A stretch of 64,000 nucleotides of DNA from Sclerodactyla briareus (lineage: Eukaryota > Echinodermata > Holothuroidea > Dendrochirotida > Sclerodactylidae): assembly GCA_026419785.1 (NCBI GenBank), contig JAODTK010005771.1:659501-723500 (forward strand), read 5' to 3'. The notes beneath the pieces are model-generated. The model saw nothing but the letters and a program-made list of their open reading frames with translations. It was not told the DNA's origin and did not search any database. The position numbers and the translations under genes are program-made. Shown one piece after another: positions 13,390 to 27,184 of the stretch; position 1 is the stretch's first letter; each line of letters begins with the position of its first letter.

Positions 13390-14935
13390 GCGATCATGGG
13401 GGGACGGAGGGGGGGGGGGGACGGCGTCAAGATTTGAGCCCGACGGGGGGGGGTGGACGGCGTCAATATTTGAGCCGACTGCTATTTCGCTGACAACTGT
13501 ATCCGACATACCCTCAGCACCCTTTTTAAAGCAAAGCATAATGACTACATGATCAGTTGGTGAATTCTGCTGTTCCATTTTCGAAATTTTGCGCGCTAAC
13601 ACTCGCGAGTATTTAATTTATCGTAGTGTTCTACACATGATTGCCTGTGCGACATATTCTTTTCCTCAAAGAAAATTTCTGAAATTCACTCTGGGGATGT
13701 TCTTATATAATTATCAATGAAGAAGGGTTCTCCTTCAATCCTATCGTTTTCAAACTACCACAACAATCGCTAATCCTTGATGTGAATGAGTGGTTAGGCG
13801 ACGGGTATGTCTATCCCAACCTGGCGGGATCGTGATTTTTCCTTTTTTTTTTAGGTGGCTACCACTTTTAAAGTTGGGTGCGCAGTGCACTTACTATCAC
13901 TATGAGACTGTTAGGGTACAGTTTGCGGCATCGAAAATGCCGCTAGGGAACGCCCACACTCGCGTTGGCTCAAAAGACATAATAAAGTGAAGAGAATGCT
14001 GTTCCAAGTGAATCCAACTTTGCCTAACTTTCCGATGGAATTCGCGAAAGTGTAAACGTTGTTTTCTTTGAAGGGAAGGATTTGAGCACGGGTGTGCGTC
14101 TACCAGCTTTCGAGACCTGTGATTTTTTTTTTCGCAAATAGGTCTATTCACAAATTTAAAATAGGATTCGACAAATCATTTATGGGAGCGACCCTGTTTG
14201 AAGTTGGGTGCGAGCACGGGGCACATACTAAGGGGGAAGGCACACGTTGCGGGTGGAAACCCCTTAAAATAGCCCGTTGACGAATCGGCAGGAAACCCAC
14301 AATTTCGTGCAAAACATGATTATACCATCCGTTAAGTAAGTTTATTTTCCAATATGCCTGACTGATGGAATGTCCAAAAGTGTAGAATTTTTGCGGTTGT
14401 ATTTTGTATTGTACTGGATTTGCCACAATCCCAATCAGAAGTGTCCTCGCCGGGCGGAGTGCGCCTGTGGTCCGCAAAGACAGGGACCGTAATCTTTTGA
14501 GTAAAAAACTAAAGTCTATCAGTGATAGGTCAAAGAGGGGTTCCGGATTGCAATTCGTGGCGGGGTTTGGTCAACTGGATCTTGCAAATCTCGCGCTTCG
14601 CCGAACGAGTGTTTTTGCCATCGCCCATTTCATTGCTCCTCCTTTCCTTCCCGTCACCTCACTTGAATCGTATGTTCAGAATGTCACAGGGCACCCAACG
14701 CAAACCTTGAAATTGAACCCTTAGGCGATAAGTTTTGGCGAACCTTTTCCTTAAATAAGAAAAATTGTTTTCAATTTTAGGATTCTGCTTACTGTCCCAT
14801 AAGGCTTGGGAAGCTTGCCGTTTCCTGCAATCCTAGGGGTCTGTCAAACCGAAAAAATTTTCCTTGTACGCTACGGCCAAACCTATGGTGGCGCTCCACT
14901 TAAATATATTCGTCTTGTCCGTTCTCCCCTCCGCC
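13390..14935 (+). repeat. ~1.4 kb dispersed repeat, copy A2
   Basis: This is the second copy of the repeat at 8.08-9.39 kb, same orientation, 5.3 kb downstream. Divergence is substantial (scattered substitutions and indels), so the duplication or transposition is not recent. The G-run 'GACGGAGGGGGGGGG...GACGGCGTCAA' is locally doubled here, giving two GACGGCGTCAA-TATTTGAGCC-type blocks. Confidence 0.7.
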
Positions 14936-14974
14936 CCCCCTCCAATCGCCAGCACAAATCGCCCGCCCTTGGTT

Positions 14975-15310
14975 CGAGGAATGTTCCCTAGGAATTATCT
15001 ACAAGATTAATGTTTGACCTTATAAAGGTCAAGTTCAGGCGAGCTTCTTTTGCGGCGATGCTGAAGGACCCAGTTTAATTGAGAGAGAAGATTATTACCG
15101 CACCTGGGGTGGGCAGATAGTTTTTGACAAACCTAGCACCTGGCCTTTGTACTTTCTCAATAGCGTTAATATGGGTGTTGGTGTGTGGGTTCCCCAGACA
15201 ACAGAAGCGTATTCCATGGTGGCCTGACTAGAGGCCATAAATGCGTTTCACAGCAATTTCTCGAGAACAGTTGGGAGAGTTTTTTTCTTAAGAGACCAAG
15301 CACTCTAAGG
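14975..15310 (-). mobile_element. CR1/jockey-like LINE fragment, ORF2 C-terminal part
   Basis: Read on the minus strand, short blocks in several frames match the region after the RT domain of CR1/jockey-like ORF2: LLRKKLSQL, a VRPPWNT block (equivalent to the usual VRP.LEYA), then LNWVLQHRRK and LDLYKVKH. Frames change several times, so the copy is decayed. It is 5'-truncated as LINE copies usually are, although the upstream boundary is unclear. Confidence 0.6.
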
Positions 15311-15319
15311 TTTGTACTT

Positions 15320-17740
15320 GTATTTGCTATGGGTATGCTCCAGCAGTACTGGGATACAGAGGGGGATCAGGGGGTCCCCCCCCCCCCTTTTCTTTCTGGT
15401 TGAGCGCGTTTTGTTCAGAGATTTTCTTTTTCTATAAGTGGTCAGATGGATTCTGGGGAGTCGGACCCCCTCCCACCCCCCCCAGTTCCCCCGCTGTGTG
15501 TGGTGGTCCATCTGTGCTGACGTACTCTCTTCATAAGACCCTTCACAGATGTACATGACCCTTAAATTTGTGGGCAGGGCCGGTACCCCAGAGAAACGCA
15601 TAGCAGGCGTTTACCCTTTATGGAATTCTATCCCCCAAATAAAATTGTTTAAATAACTTTTTTACAAAACACTTTATTTTTGTAGCTTTGGGTGAGAATA
15701 TAAAGTGTATTGGTAAAATAATCCTTTGTCGATATAGGCAATCTTCCGCGTGAACCTTCGAAAATTTACCGCGTCTCTCGCGCGTTGCTGGCTCTAACTT
15801 ACTATTGTTAGCCTACATCCCCTCCATACTGCAAGGTCCCACGAGCAAAAATGTTGAGTATATATACGCATTCATCATTGCCCGGCGATATTGCGTGAGA
15901 ATCGTAATATAGGTGAGCAAACACGCAAACCAGTATTCAATCAACACTAAACTGACTGAGGCTGATTCGAGTGATGGAAGTTTTTCAAATCCGTATTTGA
16001 CCGACCTATTTTATCAACTTTGTGAGTTCCTCGCGCCATGTGTCGTTGCGAGTTCCATAGCCGCCTTTATGACCGTGACTCATGGAGAGGTATATACGTT
16101 GTAATTAGTGTGTGTAAATCCAGTGGGCCTACACATGGACCTATACCAGGTTCTTGTTTCCTCATCGTTCCCGATGGGGCAGATGATATATTGATTCACT
16201 TTGGCCATTCACTTATATTTACTGTTGTTGGTTGCCACAGCAACGGTTGCTACGGTTACCATATGGCGTGACAGGTACTATCCACTGAGAGGTGCCCATT
16301 GTGGGGTACCCATGGGTGCCGGGTGATCCAGCAATGCGGTGCACTTGCGAAAGTGTCCGTTCGGTGTGTGCGTGTGTGGTGTGTGCTGTGTGTGTGTGTG
16401 GTGTGTGTGTGTTTGTTGTGTTTGTGTGGTTTGTGTGGCGTGTGTGTTTGTGTGGTGGTTGCGCGCCGCGTTTGCGTGTCCGTCCCCAGATTTTCTATGT
16501 TTCTTTCTTGCAAATATCTCCATTGTGGGTGGCTGAACAAAGTGAAATTTGTCACACGCTTCAATAGTCACTAAACACATTAATGGCTCTCAAAATTGGA
16601 CAGAAACTAGCAAACTTGGGGACTTTCGGAGGCAAAAGACAACTTTGGGGATTCCTCATTTTTACAAGTTCGTCACTATTTTTCAAGGTCTTCCCATCCA
16701 ATGACTGAATGATTCAAACAGCTTTGTAACACAATGTTCAAAGGGCACAAATCACCAACACCTTTCCTCATGCAATCAGCCCAAATTCCAAAAATGTCAA
16801 TCAGTTGAGGGGGATTTTGGGAAAATTTGAGAATTTCCCTGAAAATCTGTTCAGTTGTTTGGTAATTGGGAGGACTGAATGTTTCCAATTTTCAGAAGAA
16901 GGTACAAAGTCATCAAAGCACAAGGGTTCCCAGCATTTATGCTGTACATTACTGAAATGCCATGAATATGAAAATAACTTTTGGGGAAAATTGCTGTTTC
17001 CAGACAATTGTGATAATTTTGTCCCTTTTGTCAACTCGCGAAACAGGTAGCAGAATGAAACAAACAATAGTTTCACATTTGCCCGATGAGATCCTGCAAC
17101 TCCGGGGATGCCCTCTTGTTTACATGTCGCCGTGACTTTTAGCCACCAACCCTTCAACGAAATTTGGTGCGTGAAGGTGGATTACTAACCCGCGGACTAA
17201 CTGACCTATAACCAAATCGTCTCTTAGGCCGGTTAAATGCAAAATTATTTCCAAAATAGAATGAATGTGAAAGTGTGCTATTTGTACCAAATTGCATCTG
17301 AGGCCACCTGGAAAAAATAGAACCTCCCACAGCCCCCATCACTCTCCACCTCCACCCCCCCCAAGAAACCACCAACTGAAGTTCGGCTTCCTCCTCCACT
17401 GGAAAAATCTATGTGAAATAAGTGAACGAAACATGGTATAGACGGGTCGTGCGGGTGGGGTGAGGTTAGACGAGGTGACTGCCATTGTTCTGGTGAGTCA
17501 AGTTGGACCCCTCCCAGGTCCAAAATCCTGGATTCGTCTCCTGTGCTCCATTCCATGCTATTCTGGAGGTGCACTCCACGGTAGGGATGAGACGTGACTA
17601 ATTCAACTCAGTGGTTTCCTCAACGTAGTGTGAGGGGTCATAATTTCTCTTCCTATTTATGTCATTCCATAACACTTGATGCATTAAGTGCAGATCTGCC
17701 AGTCCGTCTGCGCACGGCAGGCATATCCAAGTCTGCTGTA
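15320..17740. other. no supported gene; TG-rich microsatellite and an unassigned minus-strand frame
   Basis: A (TG)n-rich microsatellite lies at about 16355-16475. At 16676-17157 the minus strand carries two overlapping open frames whose joint composition looks protein-like: one ends PSSENWKH, and the next reads QIFREILKFS then CMRKGVGDLCPLN before a stop. I do not recognise the family and no clean splice pair frames it, so it is not called as a gene. The rest shows nothing assignable. Confidence 0.35.
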
Positions 17741-17744
17741 GCCT

Positions 17745-19025
17745 TAAGCTGCGTTTCCATGCACGCGGGCGGGCGGGCGGGCGGGCGGGCGTTTTGGAAG
17801 ACTCGTTCCATGCACGCGGGCGGAGGGCCGGGCGTTTTTCTCGAAGTCACGCAATCTCTTCTCACTTTTAGTGTGTAAATGACGCTATAATAAGAACGAT
17901 GTAGCCTACTATTATGAATATTGGTATTAATTATTATTGTTATTATTGTATATTATTATTGTTTGTTGCTGTTGTTGTTGTTTTGTTGTCGGGCGTGTCC
18001 GTTGATGTTGTCATTCGTTGTTGTTGTTGGTGTCTTTGTTGTCGTTGGTCGTCGTTGTGTCGTTGTCGTTGTTTTGTTTGTCGTTTTTGTCGTTGTCGTG
18101 GTTGTCAACACGGGACGCAATACTAGTGTTTAACAACCTAAGTCCCCAGTAAAAAAAAATTGTTTCCTTCGCGTCCCTAACTTTGGCTGACAGTTGGGCG
18201 TGAGGGGCCTTTTTTTTTTTTTTTTTTTTTTGGCTCTCAGACAGTCCCAGGAAAAATACCCATATTTGGTACTGTATTCGCGGTACACAGCAGTCTGAAA
18301 TGAGCAGAGGCTTCTTTTTTTCTTTTTTCTTTTCCCTGAGAGTTATACCCCCTAGTGGCCAAAAGCTCCCAAAATGTTCCTTACATAGTTAGCATGGCAT
18401 CAGTATTAAGCGTTTTTCCTTTACCATATTTTGAAGAAGTTTATCAAGTGAATTTGTCAAAAAAAAAGAATTTGACAATCATCTAAAAAAGCGTGCGGGC
18501 GGGGACGAGAAACTGTTTTTTTTTTTTTTACTTGGCCCTAAACACCGGTGTTTTTTCTGAAAACCATTGTTCCTGAATGTCAACGATTACGGCCCACAAT
18601 TAAAACTTCCACAATTGACTGTTTGGGGGTTTGGCGATTTAATTCGCAAATACTTGACATATCTCGTTATAAACATGTAAATAATATGTGTTCAAATAGG
18701 TGTCTGTGCGTTGAATATAGACCCAATCTGTAGACAAAAAATCTCATCTCTATGTTGAAACCGTTAATGAATGTTGTTTGGAACATTACTCGAACCTAAA
18801 ATTGTCCTCTCCTCTCCATTATCCGGCTTCAAGCCGGATAATTGCAGGGAAATCCTCGGGAATTGATTGCGAACTACCACGCGGACCGCGGGCGAGCGGA
18901 AAAAATCGCTACATGACCGATTCGGAAACGCCCCCCGCCCGCTTGCATGGAAGCGCTCCATTGAAAATAACGTGAGAGATTTTAGACGCCCGCGCCCGCC
19001 CGCGTGCTTGGAAACGCGCTTTATG
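17745..19025 (+). mobile_element. MITE with (GGGC)n terminal inverted repeats, copy A
   Basis: The left end reads GCGTTTCCATGCACGCGGGC followed by (GGGC)n. The right end is its inverted relative, CGCCCGCGTGCTTGGAAACGC. The internal sequence aligns in reverse complement with 35.09-35.86 kb over several hundred bases (shared blocks include CCATTGTTC-TGAATGTCAAC, AATAGGTGTCTG and GGAATTGATT). About 500 extra bases lie in copy A between 17.98 and 18.53 kb: GTTGTT-rich tracts, a T run near 18211-18232 and pyrimidine-rich sequence. TTAA-like bases flank the left end. No open frame resembles a transposase. Confidence 0.8.
18818..18842. repeat. perfect 12-bp inverted repeat (hairpin) inside MITE copy A
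   Basis: The arms ATTATCCGGCTT and AAGCCGGATAAT are separated by a single C. The homologous stretch in the copy at 35 kb lacks this perfect symmetry, so the palindrome is specific to this copy. Confidence 0.8.
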
Positions 19026-21273
<2,248 letters not shown>

Positions 21274-22649
21274 TGAGTATTTGAACATACTGTATGTGGA
21301 GCCCCTCTATGTATTTCTTTCTAATCAGGTAGACCATGTTCCTTAATAGCAGCAGTGAAGGCATCTTTTGAGGGGAAGGCCATGCTGGCATTGAATCTCT
21401 GTTTTTTCGCGTGGGATCTCTGGGTAAATAAAGCTCAAACTTAGCCTCGGTTAGCACTCCCATTATGGTCTGATGGCACAAAAAGATACTCAGTTTTCCT
21501 GGATATGTATACTGATAACAAGTTGAGCATCATGGAACTGAGGGAAGGCATCCAGCTTGAGGAAACTGCAGCGTCATTATTGTCGCAAAATAATTCTGTG
21601 AAGAATGGACAGGCTGAACCACTGATGGTATTGATCAACTCGTGATGATCCAGGGATGTACATACGCCCGGCGGCGCAGCGGTGGTGCGGGGGGGTGGGG
21701 TACCCAGCACTTGGGTAGTGCGCCCGGCACTCGAGCAGAATCGGAGCCATGCCGCCCGGCACTCAATTTTTTTTTTTTTCTTGTTAGTCATGGATATTAT
21801 GTGTAATGCACAAATATAGGGGTCCATGATGTGAAGGCCCATTATCATGTCACAAAAATGTCAATATGGGCCCCTCTGTTTCGAACTGGGCCCCAGCCAT
21901 GACCCGCTGCGCGTCCGGCGCTACAGTATCCGTGACTACTCCTTAAGAATTCAGATGCAGAATTGCACGGCACTACCATAGTCTGGACAGTAGTAGGCTC
22001 TTGGACTACCTAATTTGAATCACATTAATGTAGGGAGGAGGTAATGTGTGATGTTGTTGCTCCCAAAGCCAAAGCTCGATGGAGCTGAGATGATTCCGAG
22101 GTGATTTGATTAAATTGATTCAGATTTTCAGAATTGTTCATTGATTAGAGGGCCTTTCGTTTCATTATTTCTTTGAGTTTTTCCAATGTTACACCAATAG
22201 GGGTTTCATTGTCTCAAGCTTCGTAGCAAACGCTGTAGATTGGATGTTCATCAACATTTCTACATGCAGAAAGTCATTTTAGCCTTCCTGAAGAAGCTAT
22301 TTTGACGAAGAGTGTGAATGCATTCGAGAACAGTCTTGATGCATTTTTCAAGAATGGTGGGGCGACTTCCTCAGGCATTCGGGGTTTTCGTTTGGGGGGG
22401 GGGGGGGGGGATGTTGTGGCCTCGTGGTCTTTTAGTGGATTTTGTCCTTCCTGACCCTTTTCACTAAACTAAAGGTGGTTTACCATTGTGATGAAGAGCT
22501 TACAATTTCTGACTCCCTATCATCATATCATAACACATCATATAATATCCTCTTTCAAAGCACAAATATTTCTTCCAGAACAAGGACACCTTCTGCCAAC
22601 CACAAAGGACACTTTTTGTGATCCCCCCCCCCAGGCCCCTTCCTATTGT

Positions 22650-23012
22650 TGGATGGTATTACAGCTATCAGGTAATTCATCGTTACTCCTCCACCCCCCC
22701 CCATTTCCTAGGATGGTATGGTGTGCGGTTATCACAGCAATTCACCTATGTTATTACCCTCCCTCTTATTTTTTATTCCTCCCCTCCCCCTTATTAGGAA
22801 GGTCATGCGGGCATCAGAGTATTTCACCTGCTATGTAATTTTTCTCCCCCCCCCCCCTTGTTAGGAGGGCCATCGGTATATGGCTATCACAGTAGACTCA
22901 TTCCACATGCTATTTCTTCCCCCCCCCCCTCCTCCTCCCTAGGATGGTACATTCCGTTATCACAGTAATTCACCTGCTATGTAATTTTTCTCCCCCCCCC
23001 CCCTTTCCTTAG
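22650..23012 (+). repeat. minisatellite of splice-acceptor units before the TPC2 S1 exon
   Basis: Units of 67-86 bp each consist of a C-rich tract, a TAG acceptor and about 30 bp resembling the first bases of the S1 exon (GATGGTA...TATCACAGTAATTCACCTG). AG positions fall at 22711, 22797, 22864, 22942 and finally the presumed true acceptor at 23012. A less complete unit begins at 22651. Units are diverged from each other, so the array is not an assembly stutter. Confidence 0.85.
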
Positions 23013-23250
23013 GATGATATATGCAGCTATCACAGTTATCCACCTGTTGGCCTTCCTGGAGCACCCGTCGTCTCTCACAAAGAGTTCAGACCCCTACTAC
23101 CGGGGGGACGTAACTGAGGTCCATGATGGTTGACACAAACAATGGAGGCTCTATGTCAGCAATCTTCGCTGCTGACGTATCAATGAAGGTATTAAAAGCT
23201 GGGGTTTCTCCTGGGACATGAAGGGGAAATGCTATGAAAGTTCCAGCTCG
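23013..23250 (+). CDS. TPCN2: TPC2 exon: domain I S1, luminal loop and S2
   Basis: The first base completes the Trp codon of the previous exon. S1 reads MIYAAITVIHLLAFLEHP and the loop SSLTKSSDPYYRGDVTE, matching the human order (LAFIETPSSLT...LTE). After a +1 frame change, S2 appears as AIFAADVSMK (human FAADLSVK), and after a second change as SWGFSWDMKGK, corresponding to the S2-S3 turn. The donor could be GTATGT after 23250 or GTATTA after 23188. At least two indels therefore break the frame within one exon. The second falls at a G run (AAGG), as a base-calling error would. Confidence 0.78.
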
Positions 23251-24039
23251 GTATGTACATTCAAAAGGCTGCCTAACATGCACAGGCATTAAGAAAGTTT
23301 CACCCTACAAGCATGCATGGGAGGCGGGGGGGGGGGGGGGGGGGCAGTTCTGGTACCTGTGGGCATGAATGTATCCCTGCCATGCCATATGGTTTTTAAT
23401 CCAAATTTAGGTATGATGTAGAATGCTTTATTTTAGTAGGAGTATGCCATCAAGTTCCGAGTAAAAAAAAAAATTGAAAACTTGAAGTTGGTTCTACATA
23501 GTAAATACTGCTATTTTGTGCCTCAATAACAGAAAGACGGAAAGGAGGTACACGTAAGACTGAATGAGATAGTACCCAAAGTCAAGTCCTATTCATGTAG
23601 CCATTCTAGTTCATGTTCAGATATCCTAATATTACCATCTAAGGAATCACAAACAGATGCTCTGGCTTTACAAGTCCTTTCGTTGTTCTACTGATCACTC
23701 TGATAGTACCGACATGAATGATCGTTAACAAATCAAAATTGAGAAAATGCCCATAGCAGCAATGGTTTCTTTTTTAATCTGGACTAATGAAAAAATGATC
23801 TGACCTGGGCCATGTAGCCTACAGTAGCCATAGCTTCTGGTTAAAATAACAAGCCTGATTTCCCTTCTTTTTTTGCCTTGAATATTTGCCTCTTGTGATT
23901 GTGTATGTGCTTAACTGAAATGCAATGCAATGTTGAATATGTGTTTTATGAAGTGCAGAACTGTTGCATATTATTTAAAGCATGGCACCAAAGCTAATTC
24001 ACTCAGATTTCTTTGTAACGTCCCAGATTTATTTAATAG

Positions 24040-24136
24040 GAGAATCAGTTGCGAAGGAGATGGATCGTAGCTTATGTCATCGTAGTTGTTGTGTCCATAG
24101 TCGACTGACTTGATCACCGCCGCCTCTGGGTGCAGC
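24040..24136 (+). CDS. TPCN2: TPC2 exon: domain I S3
   Basis: It reads ENQLRRRWIVAYVIVVVVSI, then VD, matching human TPC2 through S3 (WLLGYLVVLVVSLVDW) residue for residue in spacing. The Trp after VD is replaced by TGA at 24106-24108. Shifting one base after it restores LITAASGCS up to a GTGAGT donor. The length of 97 bases is one more than a phase-0 exon should have, consistent with a single inserted base. The acceptor (ATTTAATAG) is pyrimidine-poor. Confidence 0.78.
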
Positions 24137-24646
24137 GTGAGTAGCTCTGGAGTGTTTAAGTTGAGAGGGTCGGAAGCATTTCAGTAGAATGGATTTTAAT
24201 GTCAGATTTGATATTTCAATGCAGATATTGATTTCAAAATAATTCCCTAAGTTCCTGACTAGCATTGTCTTTGTAAGCGGGAGGCCTAGGCCAATCCCTA
24301 TCGGATCCTACCGAATACTCACTGTCATTGTGCATGGTTTGCCGAGAGGCACAAAACAGTTCCAGTGTTGCCCATGACTAGGCTTGCTTCATGTCACCCA
24401 TGGTGAGAACCAGGAGAATAAAAAATTGGGGTGTCAAAGGGGATCTCCAGGCAGGGGATGTGTCCTATTGCTTTGCTAGGAATTTTAACCCTCTAAAGCA
24501 TCTTTTGATGATCCATGAGACCCATGTCATGCCTGTGTAGCCCCCATCACATCACACTGGATTACAATAATGGAGAGGAAACGGAAACTAAAATTGGCCC
24601 TCATGTGTAAGTTGTTACCTGGTTAGTCTGTGGTCTCCTTCTCTAG

Positions 24647-24692
24647 GTCCGATTTGTTTTTATGAGGCTATCGACTCTGGTACAGAGTTCAG
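24647..24692 (+). CDS. TPCN2: TPC2 exon (probable): domain I S4
   Basis: This small open exon reads VRFVFMRLSTLVQSS. It has a strong acceptor (CCTTCTCTAG) and fits both neighbours in phase: phase 0 before, and one leftover G that the next exon completes. It aligns with human S4 (RIRRLLRPFFLLQNSS) mainly through the R, L and Q positions. Similarity is modest and the call rests largely on position and phase. Confidence 0.5.
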
Positions 24693-25281
24693 GTCATTTG
24701 TAGAAAGTGAAGGATACTCATAAAATGGTTTGTTTTTGGCTAGAATCTTGCTTGTAAACCAGACAAAGGCAGCATCCTATTCTGATCCGTTCAAACTTGT
24801 TAGGTTTGTTCCGCATCATTAGTAACCATAACAGTTAGCATTTGACTGTATAGTTGTGATCCGTTTCGGCGGCGTGAGAAATAAAGCTTGATGGGTACTG
24901 TACTTTCAGTTTGTAATCCAGGCAAAATCAAATAGCCTGTACAGTCAAGTTTCACACTAGTGGGTTGGTCCCCATGATGGCTACTTGAACACTATTTATT
25001 CAGTTTAGTGGAGTGACATTCCGGGGGTGAATCAGGTAACTCACACGTCAAGTATAAATTTAGAGCATGCTTTAAGAGAGAATTCATTGTAAATACAACC
25101 ATTGGATTTAAATCATTTTTCGGTTTAATCGTTATTCTCTATTATTTTGGGGAATACCAACCCTGGCTTCTGCCCTATCTTGAAGCCCTCTGATAAAATT
25201 AATGCAATATTTTAATGTTTCACTCTAAAAACATCATTTCGGATGAGAGGATCCTGAGCCAGACCCTTCTTCCTCTTGCAG

Positions 25282-25347
25282 ACTCGTCCCTGAGTCAGAA
25301 AGACAGCCAGGTGCATCATGAATACAACACTTCCCAAAGTTTGCAAG
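25282..25347 (+). CDS. TPCN2: TPC2 exon: S4-S5 linker with the PI(3,5)P2-binding basic cluster
   Basis: Three frames are needed: DSSL, then VRKTARCIMNTTLPK, then FAS up to the GTGCGT donor. Together they follow human [21 protein letters not shown]. The basic residues equivalent to human K203, K204 and K207, reported to contact PI(3,5)P2, appear as R, K and R. The exon ends with two bases of a Ser codon completed by the next exon. Two small indels or base errors are implied. The minus strand is also open here but gives no recognised product. Confidence 0.75.
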
Positions 25348-26095
25348 GTGCGTAAGTACAATTGAATTTCTCCATCAAATATTAAACCAACCTGCTGCTC
25401 CTGTTTGTTTCTTAGCCTGGCTACCGATTGGACCATTAACTCGGGAACCGAACCAGCATACTGTAACAACCTGATTGGGTTCACCATTGCTTGGTGTCTT
25501 TGTTTGTTTGGCTCTATCCAAAGATTTGTCGGTTATAGTTAATCCTTCATAGTTAGTGGTTCAGTTCTAAAAAGCAGCTCTTGGTGAGTGACTTGCCAAC
25601 TCATTTCTCTCCAAGAGAATCAAAACGTGGCTTGGTAATAATCCCAGTTCCCCACTGGTACATGATACGTGGCACTTTATCCCTGCCCCCAACCCATAAT
25701 TAGTTGGGTTTCTGGTAATAGTCATAATTTTCCATCTGCAATTACATTGCTCTATAGGTAAATTTGCAAAATTGGGTTATGTCTAATTTGGAAACTGCTT
25801 TTGTTAAATGCAGCCCCCCCCCCCCCCCCCCCGTCAGGTCCCCCGCCTCAAGTTCTCACAGTTGCTTCTTTCAGCTGCTTGTTTTAGGGGGGTGGTATAT
25901 GCAAGTAATGGGGGGTAGTTCCTATCACAGTGTCACTTTTAGAGATAGACAACTAAATCAGCATTTTGTTTTAAGATACTTATTGCCAACTTCCCTCCCC
26001 CTACTCTTCTCATTTCCTAGACTTTAGGCCTTTTTCAAAAAAGAACCTGCTCAGTGCCTGCTGTATAACAGCATTTTTGTTTCTTTTCTCTGTAG

Positions 26096-26168
26096 TGTCC
26101 TCTGTCTAGTGATGTTCCATATCTTCATCTTCTCCGTGTTTGGTATGCTTCTCTTCCCCAAGCAGCCG
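26096..26168 (+). CDS. TPCN2: TPC2 exon: domain I S5
   Basis: It is open in phase and reads VLCLVMFHIFIFSVFGMLLF followed by PKQP. FGMLLF is identical to human TPC2 S5. The acceptor is TTCTCTGTAG and the donor GTAGGT. It ends in phase 0. Confidence 0.92.
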
Positions 26169-27109
26169 GTAGGTAACATCGCCATATTGACCTCTTTATT
26201 GACATTCCAGATCAGGTAAAGTCACAATTGTTACGTAAATTTGACTCTTGGTGGTATTGTCTGTTATTACCCAATGCATGGGCAATGTTTTAGTTCAGTT
26301 TATTAGGAAAACACAACATCCCAAGGAGAGGAACAATGGAACTCAAAGAATTCTCCCACCGGTGGTGAAAAAAAAAGACGAACTGGTTTCGAAGCATTGA
26401 CCTCTGGACCGAACAAATTATTCAGGGAGGCTTATTTCCACTCATCATTCACTCTTGTTAAAAGAAATACTTCTGAATTTTGATCTGCACAACGTTTACA
26501 GAAGCTGGGGCCATTATTGGTAACGTAGAAATTTGAGAAGTAATCGAAAGAAAGGTCATCGAAGCCATGGACTATTTTGAGAACGTTGTGGCATAGAAGC
26601 ATTGACGTTGTGGGGAACTTGTGGCATTGTGGCATAGACCACGGACAAGGTGAGTCATTGCACCTAGATGGGTCAGCGAACTGGGTACAATGATCCACCC
26701 CTTCATAACAGATCATAGAAAGAGTGACATGCCCCATAGTCTTTTTTTTAAGAGTTAATGGAAAAAAAATAATACTCATACTCTGCTGTACAATTGAAAC
26801 AACTGACAGACAATGCCTCACCCCTCAGTCGCAGTGATTGACAACACTGGTACGACGACCCACCGGTGTCGTCTTGCCATTGTTCAATGACCCTACAATG
26901 ACTGACCTCGTCCATGGTGGCAGAGGTGCGTCATACAGTTGATAGGTGTGTGAACTGTTACATTGCGATAACATCTGTATACATACAATACTCACCCCTC
27001 ATCCTAAGCGAAAATATCACAAGAAATGACCCAATTGTATCGGTTGCAATGTATATATATTTATATATATTGAACAATAACATGTATTGTTCTTTCAACT
27101 TTCTCCCAG

Positions 27110-27184
27110 ATTCGGCAGCGTTATAGCAATATCACTCATCCCACAGACCTACCCACAGACCCACCCCCAGACTGTGGAGCCATG
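27110..27184 (+). CDS. TPCN2: TPC2 exon (probable): luminal turret insert with an N-glycosylation sequon
   Basis: It is a 75-base phase 0-0 exon with a strong acceptor (TTTCTCCCAG) and donor (ATG|GTAAGG). It reads IRQRYSNITHPTDLP then TDPPPDCGAM. It sits between S5 and the pore segment, where human TPC2 has only a short loop, so similarity cannot support it. The NIT sequon is what one would expect for a luminal loop. It could be alternatively spliced, since skipping it keeps frame. Confidence 0.5.

Noticed and set aside
16676-17157. Terminal exon of a minus-strand gene
   Set aside because: It is protein-like in places, but two frames are needed, no clear acceptor exists and the family is unknown.
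22650-23050. CRISPR-like array of regularly spaced repeats
   Set aside because: Repeats are diverged, contiguous and splice-acceptor-shaped, in a eukaryotic intron. There are no unique spacers and no cas genes.
23086-23289. Minus-strand frame of 67 codons
   Set aside because: It is a shadow of the exon carrying S1, FAADVSMK and the S2-S3 turn on the plus strand.
25212-25487. Protein-like minus-strand frame of 91 codons
   Set aside because: It lies antisense to the TPC2 S4-S5 linker exon, which fits both neighbours in phase. The minus frame matches nothing I know.
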